Notes: generated by a model from the sequence alone, not told the origin. A DNA stretch of 58,841 bases from Paraburkholderia sp. SG-MS1 (GCF_012275575.1 NZ_NPIH01000251.1:1-58841), one strand, 5' to 3'. Counted from the stretch's first letter, positions 1-9,809 are shown. Numbers and translations are program-made.

Positions 1-80
1 GGTTTATACGCCGCGGTGGTATGAGTGAGACGGCAAGCACCAACTCACTTTTAGCCAACCACAACGCAACGCGTCGTGCG

Positions 81-2705
81 CTACCCCCCCACCTTCAAAT
101 CCCCAATCGCCCTCTGCCTCACCCCCAAGTCGTCCCACAACTCCGGGTGACACGTGAACACCAGAATCTGATGCCGCGTCGCCGCGTCGATCAACGCGCG
201 CTTGATCGCATCACGCCGCGCCGCATCGGTATGCACGGCGGCGTCGTCGAGCATCAGCAAGGTCGGCCTCCCCGACGCCTTCAGCAGGTCCGCATAAGCG
301 AGCCGCGTCAGAATGCCGAGCTGTTCGCGCGTACCGAAACTCAGCGCGTCGAGCGTATCCGCGCGGCCATGACGATCCAGCGTCGCGGGACTCAGGTCGT
401 CGCCGAGCGCAATCGTCGACTGCGGGAAAATCCGCTTCAGGTAGTGCCCGAGCCGCTCGGTCAGCGGCGCGCGCAATTGCGCCACCGCCGCGTCGCGTTC
501 GTCGACCAGCACGTCGGCGAGCAGGCTCAACGCGCTCGCCCGCAAGCCGAGTTCGTCCGTGCGACGCGCCGCCTGCTCGACCCGCGCGTCGAGCGCCGCG
601 AGACGTTCGCCGAGCCCTGAGGCGCCGACCGTCTCCAGCTGGCTGCGCAACTGTGCAATCCGCACCTGCCGCTCGTGCTGCTCGCTACGCGCGAGTTCCG
701 CCGAGGCGCGATAACGCTTCGCCTCCGCCGCAGGATCGTCCAGACGCGCCGCTTCCAGTTCGCGCGCGCGCCCTTCGCGCTGCTTTCTCAATGCGTCGAC
801 CTGCACGCGCTGTTCGACGATTTTCGTCTGCCACTGCGCGCGATCGCGGCGGTACGCTTCGTCGTTCAATTGCGCTTCCTTGCGCTGCAATTGCGCGGCG
901 AGCGAGTCGGCGGTCGCCATGCCGGTCGATCTATTCTCGGCGGCTTGGGTTAGCACTTTTCTCGCGGCCTCCAACGCGTCGCGCGCGATTTCCGCGTTGC
1001 GGCGCGCCTGGTCGAGCGGGGGCGCGGCGGACACATCGGGCAAGCCCGCGAGCCGTTCATTCGAGGCCTGCAAGCGTGCCGCCGCCGACGCCAACGCCGC
1101 ACGCAAAGCATCGATGCCCTGCGGCGCATGCACGTCGAGAATCTTTGCCTGGCTCTTCTGCTGCGCGACCAGCGTCTTCCACTTTTCATGGCGCGCTTCG
1201 GCTTCGCCGAGCGACGCGACGCCCAGCGCCTGCAGCAACTGCGCATGCTGCGCTTCGAGCGACGCGAGTTCCGCGAGCTGCGCGGACAGACCGGACACGC
1301 CCGGAATCACGCGCAATTCGCCGAGTTCACCGAGGTCGATCAGCTTCTCGTCGTCGACGCGCAGCACGCCCTCGCCCGTGACCTGCTCGCCGCCGACCGT
1401 CAAGGCGCCGCTCAACCGGTACGCTATGCGCGTCATCGCCGCTTCGGTACGTGCGCGCAACAGGGTCAGCTCGCCATCGAGCGCGGCGAGGCGCTTGCGT
1501 TTCGTCTCGTCGATTTCGATCGCGGCCGCGTCGCGCGCGGCTTCGAGCACCGCGTCGTTCGCCTTGCCCGCGGCGGCGATCGCCGCTTCGAGCCGCTCGC
1601 TCTCGATGCGATAGAAGTCGATCTGGCTGCGCAAATCGGCGGTCGTCACCGCGGCGTTCGCCAGTTCGAGCGCCCGACTCGCCTCGGCGGACGCCTGCTC
1701 GAACTGCGCGACGCTGCTCGATGCTTGCGCATGTTCGGTCTGCGCCGCCGACACATTGGCGCGCGCCGCATCGAGTTGCTGGCGTTCGCGCGCGACGGCC
1801 GCTTCCAGTTCCGCCGCGCCCTGCTCCTGCTGCAGCGACAGCGCAAGTTCCGCTTCGCTCACCTGCAAGGACTGCGCGAGCCCCTGCAGACTGCGTTCGA
1901 GTTCCGCCGCGGCATCGGCGCGTTGCTGCGCGAGCACGGCCTTCTGTTCGTGGAGTTCCCAGGGACGCTTGCGCTGCGTGTCGTCGAAGGCCTCCTGCTG
2001 CGCGGCGAGCCGCGCGATGTTTTCATCGAACTGCTCGCGCTGCTGCTCGAGTTCGTCGCGCTCGGCAATCAACGCGGCCAGCGTCGTTTCGGCTTCGGCG
2101 AGCGGTCCGGTCGACTTCTGTGTGCGCACCGTCAGCAGTTGCCGCAACTCACGCTGCACAGCGGCGATCAGCGCATCCTCACCGGCCGATTCGCTGCCGC
2201 CCGACAATTGCGAGAGGGCATCACGCAGATATTGCGCCGCGTGCCCCGTCGAGTCGCGCACCTCGTGCGTGCCGCCTTGCTGCACCCACAAGAGCCCGGG
2301 TACGCCCGCGTTCTCGGCCTTCAGGGGCCCGCGTGCGGCGCGCGAAAAACCGAGCAGCGCCGCGAGCTTGTCCTCGGCTTCATCTTCGCCGAAGACGGCC
2401 TGGCCGATGCGCAATTCGCAGCGCTGGCGTGTGACGAACTGCTTCGACAACCTGCATTGAGCGCCGTCCAGCTCGAAGCTCACCTCGACAGACGGCTGCC
2501 CGCTCGCCTTGCCCCAAGGCAGCAGATCCTTCAGATGCGAGGCCTTGTAGCGTTCGAGAAACACGGCGCGCACCGCTTCGGCGACGGTGCTCTTGCCCGC
2601 CTCGTTCGGGCCGGTGAACAGATTGAGCCCGGGCTGCAGATCGTCGATGACGAGCCGTCCGCTGAACTGCTTGAATTCCTGAATTGCAATACTTTGCAGC
2701 TTCAT
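81..2705 (-). CDS. SbcC/YhaN-like SMC-type ATPase (DNA repair)
   Basis: 874 residues. The N-terminal ABC half carries a Walker A (GPNEAGKST, residues 32-40). The C-terminal half carries the ABC signature LSFG at about 788 and a Walker B ending in Asp-Asp (MLDDA, about 818-822), as in YhaN rather than the usual Asp-Glu. Between them lie two long charged, Ala/Gln/Glu-rich coiled-coil arms around a small beta-rich insert near 430-470. No CxxC zinc hook is present in the arms. The ATG overlaps the stop of the upstream nuclease gene (ATGA), so the two are translationally coupled and probably form an SbcCD/Rad50-Mre11-like complex that processes DNA ends. Family assignment is firm; the exact substrate is inference. 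Confidence 0.85.
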   Translation of the reverse strand: MKLQSIAIQEFKQFSGRLVIDDLQPGLNLFTGPNEAGKSTVAEAVRAVFLERYKASHLKDLLPWGKASGQPSVEVSFELDGAQCRLSKQFVTRQRCELRIGQAVFGEDEAEDKLAALLGFSRAARGPLKAENAGVPGLLWVQQGGTHEVRDSTGHAAQYLRDALSQLSGGSESAGEDALIAAVQRELRQLLTVRTQKSTGPLAEAETTLAALIAERDELEQQREQFDENIARLAAQQEAFDDTQRKRPWELHEQKAVLAQQRADAAAELERSLQGLAQSLQVSEAELALSLQQEQGAAELEAAVARERQQLDAARANVSAAQTEHAQASSSVAQFEQASAEASRALELANAAVTTADLRSQIDFYRIESERLEAAIAAAGKANDAVLEAARDAAAIEIDETKRKRLAALDGELTLLRARTEAAMTRIAYRLSGALTVGGEQVTGEGVLRVDDEKLIDLGELGELRVIPGVSGLSAQLAELASLEAQHAQLLQALGVASLGEAEARHEKWKTLVAQQKSQAKILDVHAPQGIDALRAALASAAARLQASNERLAGLPDVSAAPPLDQARRNAEIARDALEAARKVLTQAAENRSTGMATADSLAAQLQRKEAQLNDEAYRRDRAQWQTKIVEQRVQVDALRKQREGRARELEAARLDDPAAEAKRYRASAELARSEQHERQVRIAQLRSQLETVGASGLGERLAALDARVEQAARRTDELGLRASALSLLADVLVDERDAAVAQLRAPLTERLGHYLKRIFPQSTIALGDDLSPATLDRHGRADTLDALSFGTREQLGILTRLAYADLLKASGRPTLLMLDDAAVHTDAARRDAIKRALIDAATRHQILVFTCHPELWDDLGVRQRAIGDLKVGG

Positions 2706-3844
2706 GCGGACCTCGCTTCGCGCGGCAATTCACGTTGAAAACGCGCCAGAAGCAAGAGCGCCTCGGCCGCGCGCCTGACCTGTTGCGGGTCGGCTTGCGG
2801 GTCTTCCTGCAGCCCGCGCAGCCGCGCCACCACTTTCGCGAGGTAGCCGCTCTGCGCGCCGAGTTCGGCGAGGTCGTCGGCGGTGGGCAGCACTTGCAGG
2901 CCGCTCAGATCGACGCGCAGCGCCCGCGCGCGCGCGCGGGTTTGCTCGACCGCGACGTGCAGCGCTTCGGCATCGGCCAACGCGGCCATACCGGTCACGC
3001 TCACACGCAGCACGTCGCGATGGTTCAGTGCCGCGAGCCGCACCTTGAGCGCGTCCACATCGGTCGGCACCGAGATCGTTTCATCCCAGCGATGCCATTG
3101 ATATTGACCAACCCGCACCGCTTCGACCTGCGGCAACGCGCCCGGCTCACCGAGCGTGACGTCGAGCATGAAACCCGGATCGTTCGCGCGGAAGCGGTCC
3201 TGCTCGTGCGTGCCGGCATACCACGTGCGCTCGTCGACGCGCAGGTGGCCGTGCCAGTCGCCCAGCGCGAGATAGTCGAGCCGCGCGCTGAGCGCACGCG
3301 TGGGCGCGATCGGATTCGACGAGTCGATGCCTTCCTGCAGAATTCCGCTGACGCTGCCGTGCGCGAGACCGATGCGGTGATAGCCCGGCGGCGTTTCGGC
3401 GCTGTCGAAGAAGCCGGTAGTGTCGTCGTAGGTGATGCGTTGCGTGAGCGGCGCGCACAGCAGCGCCGTGCGGCACGCGTCGAGCAGCACGACGCCGGGT
3501 TCGAGCACGACCCGCACGTTCGGGCCGATGCAGTTCAGCCGCTGCGCGCGCGTCCACACGCTCTCGACCAGCGCCGCGTCGTGATTGCCTGGCAACAGGA
3601 TCCACGGCCCGGAGAACCCCTGCAACGCGGCGAACAAACGGCGGATCACCGTGTCGGAAACGGTTTGCAGATCGAATACGTCGCCCGCGACCAGCACGGC
3701 GTCGACCTTGCGCGCAGCCGCTTCGTCGGCGATGCGGCGCACGGTGTCGAAGCGCGCCTGCGCGAGATGCGCCGCCTCGTCCGGCTCGAACTGGCCGAAT
3801 TGCGTGCCTATCTGCCAGTCCGCTGTGTGCAGAAACCTGATCAA
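2702..3844 (-). CDS. SbcD/YhaO-like metallophosphoesterase (DNA exonuclease)
   Basis: 380 residues. The Mre11-type calcineurin-like phosphoesterase motifs occur in order: HTADWQIG at 6-13 (Asp and His metal ligands), AGDVFD at about 53-58, LPGNHD at about 84-89 and LGDWHGH at about 197-203. This is the nuclease partner of the downstream ATPase, with which it overlaps by four bases. The start is a TTG six bases after a good ribosome site (CGGAGG); no better in-frame ATG keeps the first metal motif. The C-terminal third is less conserved and probably forms the capping and ATPase-docking region. Acts in the cytoplasm on DNA ends; substrate preference cannot be read from sequence. Confidence 0.85.
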   Translation of the reverse strand: MIRFLHTADWQIGTQFGQFEPDEAAHLAQARFDTVRRIADEAAARKVDAVLVAGDVFDLQTVSDTVIRRLFAALQGFSGPWILLPGNHDAALVESVWTRAQRLNCIGPNVRVVLEPGVVLLDACRTALLCAPLTQRITYDDTTGFFDSAETPPGYHRIGLAHGSVSGILQEGIDSSNPIAPTRALSARLDYLALGDWHGHLRVDERTWYAGTHEQDRFRANDPGFMLDVTLGEPGALPQVEAVRVGQYQWHRWDETISVPTDVDALKVRLAALNHRDVLRVSVTGMAALADAEALHVAVEQTRARARALRVDLSGLQVLPTADDLAELGAQSGYLAKVVARLRGLQEDPQADPQQVRRAAEALLLLARFQRELPREARSA

Positions 3845-4087
3845 TGCGCCTCCGTTATGTTCATTGCGCTCATTACCATTGCGTTGCGGTTCATTGCCAC
3901 TGCGCGCGCGAGCCGCGGCTTCGCAGTCTAACCGTAGATGTTACCGCGCGGGCGCGCTAAAGCGAGCCTCATCTGCACGGCGCGCCACCCGCTCAGCGGC
4001 GCTACACTCGCGGTTGCTGATCGCGCGCTCAAAGCGTCTTAAGCGCACCGCATCGTTTCAATCGAACCGGACCCATCGCCTGCCCCG

Positions 4088-5368
4088 ATGAACAAGACCG
4101 TCGAACTGAAGAAGGCCAAGCGCACGCCCTTGCTATTGCTGCTCGCGGCCGCCTGTGTTTTCGTGATCACCGCGTGCATGCCGCGCGGCCCTTGGGTCGA
4201 TGGCATCAAGGCGGTCGCCGAGGCCGCGATGGTCGGCGCGCTCGCCGACTGGTTCGCGGTGGCCGCGCTGTTTCGCCGGGTGCCGATCCCGCTCGTTTCC
4301 GCGCACACCGCGATCATTCCGAAGAACAAGCACAAGATCGCCGACAACCTCGCCGTATTCGTGCAGGACAAGTTCCTCGACGTGGCGTCGCTGGTCGGTC
4401 TGATCCAGAAGCACGACCCGGCGCGCAGCATCACCGGCTGGCTCAGCGAGCCGGCCAATACCGCGCGTCTGGGCGACTATGTCGTGAGGCTGACGGGCGG
4501 CATTCTCGAACTGACCGACGACGTGCGCATCCAGGTCTTCATCAAGGACGCGCTGCGCGACGTGCTCGCGAAAGTAGACCTGTCGCAATCGCTGGGCGCC
4601 ATTCTCGACACCCTCACACGTGACGGCCGTCATCAGGCGTTGCTCGACGCGAGCATCCATCAGGTGGTAACGCTGCTGCGCGAACCGTCCGCGCGCGAAT
4701 TCATCGCCGAGCGCATCGTCGAGTGGGTGAAGAGCGAGTATCCGAAAATGGAGAAGATCCTGCCGTCGGCCTGGCTCGGCGAGAAAGGCGCCGACGCGAT
4801 CGCCAGCGCGGTGAACCGTATGCTCGAACAGATCAGCGAGAATCCCACACATCAGCTGCGCAACAAGTTCGATGAAGCCGCGCAGAAGCTGATCATCAAA
4901 CTCAAGAGCGACCCGGCGTTCCTGCAACAGGGCGAGGAACTCAAACGCTACCTGGTCGAAGGCGACGCGTTCAGCCACTATGTGAAGGACATGTGGGGCG
5001 AATTGCGCGCGTGGCTCAAGCGCGATCTGCAGAGCACCGACTCCGCGTTGCATGCGCGCGTCGCCGCCATGGGTCAATGGGTGGGCCGCGAGCTCGCGAA
5101 CGACCCGGCGCTGCGTCAATCGTTAAACGATCACCTCGAAGAAGCGGCGCGCAGCATGGCGCCGGACTTCGCGCGATTCCTCACCCGTCATATCAGCGAT
5201 ACCGTCAAGAACTGGGACTCGCGCGAGATGTCGCAGCAGATCGAGCTGAACATCGGCAAGGACCTCCAGTACATCCGCATCAACGGGACGATCGTCGGCG
5301 GCTTCATCGGCCTGCTGTTGTATGCGAGTTCGCAACTGTTCGAGTTGCTGCGATTGCACATCGGCTAG
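4088..5368 (+). CDS. DUF445 family membrane protein (YjiN-like)
   Basis: 426 residues. An N-terminal membrane segment at about 13-30 and a C-terminal one at about 402-420 flank a long soluble helical region. The conserved DUF445 core is visible near the N-terminus, where the segment ADWFAVAALFRR is followed by IPKNKHKIADNL. The family is widespread in bacteria and its function is unknown. The gene stands alone between the nuclease pair (divergent, 243-base gap) and the permease gene (157-base gap), and neither gap shows a clear promoter or terminator. Confidence 0.8.
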   Translation: MNKTVELKKAKRTPLLLLLAAACVFVITACMPRGPWVDGIKAVAEAAMVGALADWFAVAALFRRVPIPLVSAHTAIIPKNKHKIADNLAVFVQDKFLDVASLVGLIQKHDPARSITGWLSEPANTARLGDYVVRLTGGILELTDDVRIQVFIKDALRDVLAKVDLSQSLGAILDTLTRDGRHQALLDASIHQVVTLLREPSAREFIAERIVEWVKSEYPKMEKILPSAWLGEKGADAIASAVNRMLEQISENPTHQLRNKFDEAAQKLIIKLKSDPAFLQQGEELKRYLVEGDAFSHYVKDMWGELRAWLKRDLQSTDSALHARVAAMGQWVGRELANDPALRQSLNDHLEEAARSMAPDFARFLTRHISDTVKNWDSREMSQQIELNIGKDLQYIRINGTIVGGFIGLLLYASSQLFELLRLHIG

Positions 5369-5525
5369 AGAATCGGGTCGCGGCCCGCCAAACCGCCTAC
5401 AATTCGGGCATGTGTCTTGCTGAAGCGCTGTGCCTCGTCGACGCAATCCAACGTCATGCCACGCGATCGCGTCATCTCGCGGCCTGCAAAAAAAAGACAG
5501 CGCTTCTCACCCGGAAAGTCTGTTC

Positions 5526-7478
5526 ATGAAAATATCGTTACCGCCGCCTGGGCGGCCGAACCGCGTCTACCCGCCGGGCACGCCGAGTCTGCATGGTCTC
5601 GCCTCGGTGATTACCGGTGTCGTGGTGGTATGCGCGTTGTACTTCGGCCGCGCCGTGCTGATCCCGATTACGCTCTCGGTGCTGCTGAGTTTCCTGCTCG
5701 CCCCGCTCGTACAGATGCTGCGGCGGCTGCATATGGGGCAACTGCCGTCGATCTTCATCGCCGTGCTGTTCGCGCTCGCTTCGTTGCTTGCGATCGGCGC
5801 GCTGATCGGCGCGCAACTGGTGCAGCTGGCCGGCGACCTGCCGCAGTATCAGGAGGCGATCGAGCAAAAGATCGAAACGGTGCAGCAAAAGACCATCGGC
5901 CGCGCGGACTCGCTGATGAGCCGCGCTGCCGCGACGCTGCAGCGGGTCGCGCCGTCCAAGCCGAACCCGCCGCGCCCGACCGGCCGCGCCGCGCGCAACG
6001 CGCCCGCCGTGCCGCAACCGGTCGAGGTGCACGAGCCATCTCCCACGCCGATGCAACTGGCGCAGCGCGCGCTGTCGCCGGCCATCGCGCCGATCGAGAC
6101 CACCTTCATCGTGCTGGTGGTGACGATCTTCATTCTTTTGCAGCGCGAGGATTTGCGCGACCGTTTGATCAGCCTGTTCGGCTCGCGCGATCTGCACCGC
6201 ACCACCACCGCGATCAACGACGCGGCCGTGCGGCTGAGCCGCTATTTCGTCGCGCAACTAGGCGTGAATCTCAGCGCGGGCGGCGTCATCGCGATCGGGC
6301 TCGCGATCATCGGCGTGCCGGGCGCCCTCCTGTTCGGCGTGATCGCGGCGTTGCTGCGCTTCGTGCCGTACATCGGCATCTGGATCGCCGCGATCCTTGC
6401 GGTGTTCCTCGCCGCCGCGATCCAGCCGCAATGGACCATGGCGGTCTATACGCTGATCCTCTTCATCGTGGTCGACGTGGTGGCCGGGCAGATCGCCGAG
6501 CCGCTGCTGTACGGTCATCGCTCGGGTCTGTCGCCGCTCGCGGTGGTGGTCGCGGCGATCTTCTGGAGCTGGCTGTGGGGACCGGTCGGCCTCGTGCTGT
6601 CGACGCCGCTCACGTTGTGTGTCGTCACGCTCGGACGCTACGCCGACCGGCTGAACTTCCTGACCGTGCTGCTCGGCGATCAGCCCGCGCTGACGCCCGC
6701 GCAGACTTTCTATCAGCGCCTGCTCGCGGACGATCCGCACGAGGCCATCGTGCAGGCGGAGCGCCTGCTGCGCGAGATGTCGCTGATCGACTATTACGAC
6801 AAGGTCGCACTTGAGGGCCTCAAGCTCGCGCGCAACGATGCGATGCGCGGCGTGCTGATGCCGGAGCAATTGCAGCGGGTCAACGAGGCGCTGGTCGATA
6901 TCGTCGAAAACCTCGAAATCGCGGACGGCCTGCCGGACCGCCTGTCACGCGCCGAAGCGGTCGACAGCGCGAGCGCGGTGCTCGCGTCGGCGTCGGCGGA
7001 TCTTTCGGAGCGCCACGACAGCCACGTTTCGACTCGTCAACGGCAGACCCAGGAGATCGACCGAACGTCCGTGCTGTGCGTGCCTGGACGCGGCCCGTTC
7101 GACGAAGTGACGACGGCGATTGCCGTGCAATTGCTCGGCCGCCACGGCTTTGCCCCGATGATGGCGACCCATTCGGGTTACCGCAGCGCGCGCGCCGACG
7201 AGCCGAGCTTCAAGGACGCGCCGATCATCTGCATCGTCTCGCTCGACGCGCCCGAGTCACCGCCGTACTTGCGCAATATGTTGCGGCGCACGCGCGAATG
7301 GCGGCCGCGGGCGACGCTGGTGCTGGGCGTCGGCGGCCTGCCGGAGGGTGGCACGGAGCCCGGTGCGACCGGCGCGTCGCACACGTCGCCGACCTTTCGC
7401 GCGATGATCGAGGAATGCCAGGCCGCGTTGAGCACCCAGCATCCGCGTCAGCCGGCGCATGTGGCGCGGGCGGAGTGA
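5526..7478 (+). CDS. AI-2E/PerM-family permease with extra C-terminal domain
   Basis: About 650 residues from the ATG at 5526; an upstream in-frame ATG at 5430 would add 32 residues that look unlike a leader. Residues 1-370 form the PerM/AI-2E exporter-like membrane domain, with several hydrophobic helices and the family-typical re-entrant region (LSPLAVVVAAIFW and SWLWGPVGLVLSTPLTL). A Pro-rich stretch interrupts the N-terminal half around 150-180. Roughly 150 further residues at the C-terminus begin with SVLCVPGRGPFDEVTTAIAV and look like an alpha/beta Rossmann or B12-binding-like fold, which ordinary PerM proteins (350-370 residues) lack. The transported substrate is unknown; the AI-2E name is only a family label. 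A strong intrinsic terminator follows. Confidence 0.82.
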   Translation: MKISLPPPGRPNRVYPPGTPSLHGLASVITGVVVVCALYFGRAVLIPITLSVLLSFLLAPLVQMLRRLHMGQLPSIFIAVLFALASLLAIGALIGAQLVQLAGDLPQYQEAIEQKIETVQQKTIGRADSLMSRAAATLQRVAPSKPNPPRPTGRAARNAPAVPQPVEVHEPSPTPMQLAQRALSPAIAPIETTFIVLVVTIFILLQREDLRDRLISLFGSRDLHRTTTAINDAAVRLSRYFVAQLGVNLSAGGVIAIGLAIIGVPGALLFGVIAALLRFVPYIGIWIAAILAVFLAAAIQPQWTMAVYTLILFIVVDVVAGQIAEPLLYGHRSGLSPLAVVVAAIFWSWLWGPVGLVLSTPLTLCVVTLGRYADRLNFLTVLLGDQPALTPAQTFYQRLLADDPHEAIVQAERLLREMSLIDYYDKVALEGLKLARNDAMRGVLMPEQLQRVNEALVDIVENLEIADGLPDRLSRAEAVDSASAVLASASADLSERHDSHVSTRQRQTQEIDRTSVLCVPGRGPFDEVTTAIAVQLLGRHGFAPMMATHSGYRSARADEPSFKDAPIICIVSLDAPESPPYLRNMLRRTREWRPRATLVLGVGGLPEGGTEPGATGASHTSPTFRAMIEECQAALSTQHPRQPAHVARAE

Positions 7479-7537
7479 GGGGCGAGGCATACCGTGGTGG
7501 GTGAAACAGGTGCGTGAGCACGTGAGCGAATGAATGA

Positions 7538-7572
7538 AGCCGTGGGGCGCGTGAGTGCCTCGCGGCTTTTTT
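7538..7572 (+). terminator. Rho-independent terminator of the permease gene
   Basis: Imperfect 11-base stem (7538-7548 with 7557-7567, including G-T pairs), an 8-base loop and a run of six T. It lies 60 bases after the permease stop codon. Confidence 0.8.
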
Positions 7573-7777
7573 AGTTGCGCCGTTTTTTTGCGGCACGGCC
7601 GAGCTCGTCAGCCCGCACAGGTTGTACCCAAAATGAGGACAGCCTCACGCGCGGCCTCCTGCATACTTCGCTATCGATACGCACCGCCTTTGCAGAGCCA
7701 ACCAGCCGCGGCGGGCAATCTGCCGGCATTGAAGCCCCAGCAGCCAGCTTGCACGGGGCCCGAGCAAGGAGACACGC

Positions 7778-9526
7778 ATGACCCGCCCTTTCAGCCCCTA
7801 TCCGTTCTTCCCCCGCCACTACCCGGGCGAAGTGCCTGCGCTCATCGACGGACGCGACCCCGTAACGAAAGCCGTGGCCATCGTCGGTGGCGGCCCGGTC
7901 GGCATGACGCTGGCGCTGGCTCTCGCGCGACAGGGCGTACGCTCCGTGCTGATCGAAGCCGACGACAGCGTGTGCACCGGCAGCCGGGCCATCTGCATTT
8001 CGCGACGCAGCCTGGAGATCTTCAAGCGCCTCGGCGTCGTCGAGGGTTTCCTGCAAAAAGGCTTGCCGTGGACCGGCGGACGCAGCTTCTACCGCGACAC
8101 CGAAGTATTCCGCTTCACGATGCACCAGGACGACGAACAGTCCCTGCCGCCGATGATCAACATCGCGCAATATCAGATCGAACAATTGCTGCTCGACGAG
8201 ATCGAACGGCACGCCGATCTGATCGAGGTTCGCTGGCAAACCCGCGTGACGGCTATCGAACAGTTGCCCGACGGCGGCGCCTTGCTCGCGCTGCGCACCG
8301 GCCAGGCCGGCCAGACCGACCATTCCGCCGATACCGGCGCGGCCTGGCAAATGCGCGCCGACTGGGTCGCCGCCTGCGACGGCGGGCGCAGCACGATTCG
8401 CGAGGCGCTCGGCCTGAAGCTCGCCGGCACGACGTATGAAGGCCGCTACGTCATCGTCGATATCGAACTGGACAGCGCGCGCGCCACCGAGCGTCTCGCT
8501 TATTTCGACCCGCCGTCCAATCCCGGATCGACGGTGCTGGTCCACAAGCAGCCGGACAGCGTGTGGCGCATCGACTATCAACTGCGCGACGACGAAGACC
8601 CTGACGCCGCCGTGCAGCCCGAGAACGTGATGCCGCGCGTGCAGAGTGTGCTCGACGCGATGGGGGAGACGGGCGCGTGGTCGCCGATCTGGATCACCGT
8701 GTACAAGGCCAACGCACTGACGCTCGAACGCTATCGGCACGGCTCGGTGCTGTTCGCAGGCGACGCCGCGCATCTCGTGCCGATCTTCGGCGTGCGTGGC
8801 GCCAATTCCGGCATCGACGACGCCGATAATCTGGGCTGGAAACTCGGCTGCGTGGTGAACGGTATTGCGTCGCCGGATCTGCTCGAGAGCTATAGCGATG
8901 AACGGGTCTTCGCCGCGCGCGAGAATCTCAGCTATGGGATGAAAAGCACCGAATTCATGGCGCCGCCGTCGTTCGCCTTCGATCTGATGCGTACCGCCGT
9001 GCTTAGTCTCGCGGATCAGCACGCGGCCGTGCGACCCTTGATCAATCCACGGCAGACGCACGCGATTGCGTATCAGCGCTCACCGCTCAATGACGCCGCA
9101 GGCAACGCCGCGTCCGACTCGTTCAGCCGTGGTCCTGCACCCGGCGCGGTGCTACCCGAATGCCGCTTGCTCAAGCGCACCGGCGACGGCGCAAGCGCGG
9201 CGATCCATCTGACCGATCTGCTGGAACCCCGCTTCACCGCGTTGCGCTTCGGCGCGGACCCGGCGCGAGACGACGCGTGGCAGCAGTTGCAACGCATGCT
9301 CGCTGAACGGCGTATTCCGTTCGGCACGATCACGCTGAGCAGGAGCGACGCGCCGTTTTCAGGCACGCCGTGCGCAATCGATCCAACCGGCCATCTGCAC
9401 GACATGCTCGACGCGCGGCCGGGCACCGTCTATCTGATCCGCCCCGACGGCCACGTGCTGGCGCGCTGGCGCGACGGCAGCGCGGCTGCTACGCAGCGCG
9501 CGTTGGCCGCAGTGCTGACGATCTAA
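7778..9526 (+). CDS. FAD-dependent aromatic hydroxylase (MhpA/phenol hydroxylase-like)
   Basis: 582 residues, group A flavoprotein monooxygenase. The FAD/NAD fold motif GGGPVGMTLALALA lies near residues 36-50, the DG motif (AACDGGRS) at about 205, and the second FAD motif GDAAHLVPIFGVRGAN at about 328. The C-terminus is the thioredoxin-like domain of the phenol hydroxylase group, ending in a segment of the type YLIRPDGHVLARW. The expected reaction is NADPH-dependent ring hydroxylation of a phenolic substrate, which sequence alone cannot name. AAGGAG lies seven bases before the ATG. A small DUF2783 gene follows 21 bases downstream, as in many such loci. No ring-cleavage genes adjoin, so the wider pathway is not encoded here. 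Confidence 0.85.
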   Translation: MTRPFSPYPFFPRHYPGEVPALIDGRDPVTKAVAIVGGGPVGMTLALALARQGVRSVLIEADDSVCTGSRAICISRRSLEIFKRLGVVEGFLQKGLPWTGGRSFYRDTEVFRFTMHQDDEQSLPPMINIAQYQIEQLLLDEIERHADLIEVRWQTRVTAIEQLPDGGALLALRTGQAGQTDHSADTGAAWQMRADWVAACDGGRSTIREALGLKLAGTTYEGRYVIVDIELDSARATERLAYFDPPSNPGSTVLVHKQPDSVWRIDYQLRDDEDPDAAVQPENVMPRVQSVLDAMGETGAWSPIWITVYKANALTLERYRHGSVLFAGDAAHLVPIFGVRGANSGIDDADNLGWKLGCVVNGIASPDLLESYSDERVFAARENLSYGMKSTEFMAPPSFAFDLMRTAVLSLADQHAAVRPLINPRQTHAIAYQRSPLNDAAGNAASDSFSRGPAPGAVLPECRLLKRTGDGASAAIHLTDLLEPRFTALRFGADPARDDAWQQLQRMLAERRIPFGTITLSRSDAPFSGTPCAIDPTGHLHDMLDARPGTVYLIRPDGHVLARWRDGSAAATQRALAAVLTI

Positions 9527-9547
9527 CGAAGCAGGAACGACATCACC

Positions 9548-9739
9548 ATGACCGATAGCGATCTCGACCTCGTCTACACGACGCTCTGCAAAACCCTCAC
9601 GGCCGAAGGCGAAGCGCAGACGCCGCTTTATCTGGCTCGGCTCGTGCTGCTGTGCATGACCGACCTCGACGATCCGCAGCGCGCGCTGTCGCTGATCGAA
9701 GCCGCGCGCCTGCCGGTCTCTTCTACGATCGCCGCATAG
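9548..9739 (+). CDS. DUF2783 family small protein
   Basis: 63 residues, acidic and mostly helical, with the family pattern YTTLCKTLTAEGE followed by LYLARLVLLCM. The family has no known function but is repeatedly found next to MhpA-like flavin hydroxylases, as here (21-base gap, same operon). It may be an accessory or stability factor for the hydroxylase; that is inference from position only. The ATG is preceded by CAGGAA. Confidence 0.75.
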   Translation: MTDSDLDLVYTTLCKTLTAEGEAQTPLYLARLVLLCMTDLDDPQRALSLIEAARLPVSSTIAA

Positions 9740-9754
9740 CGCACGACGAGACGC

Positions 9755-9788
9755 AAAAAAAGCCGCCGTGCGCCAAACGCGCCGCGGC
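9755..9788 (-). terminator. Terminator between convergent DUF2783 and panE-like genes
   Basis: An 11-base stem with two mismatches (9762-9772 with 9778-9788) and a 5-base loop. Seven A on the plus strand (9755-9761) give a T tract for leftward transcription, so it mainly serves the panE-like gene, whose stop is 22 bases upstream on that strand. Confidence 0.6.
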
Positions 9789-9809
9789 CTGATTTTCAAG
9801 CGCGCCGCG

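Noticed and set aside
21..2738. Long plus-strand open frames opposite the SbcC-like gene (for example 1128-2738)
   Set aside because: They are antisense shadows of a GC-rich coding strand, rich in Arg/Gln/His, with no family match, while the minus-strand frame carries all ATPase motifs.
2883..3000. GC-alternating run near 2918-2940 as a structural repeat
   Set aside because: It encodes an Arg/Ala-rich stretch of the nuclease gene and is explained by codon choice in GC-rich DNA.
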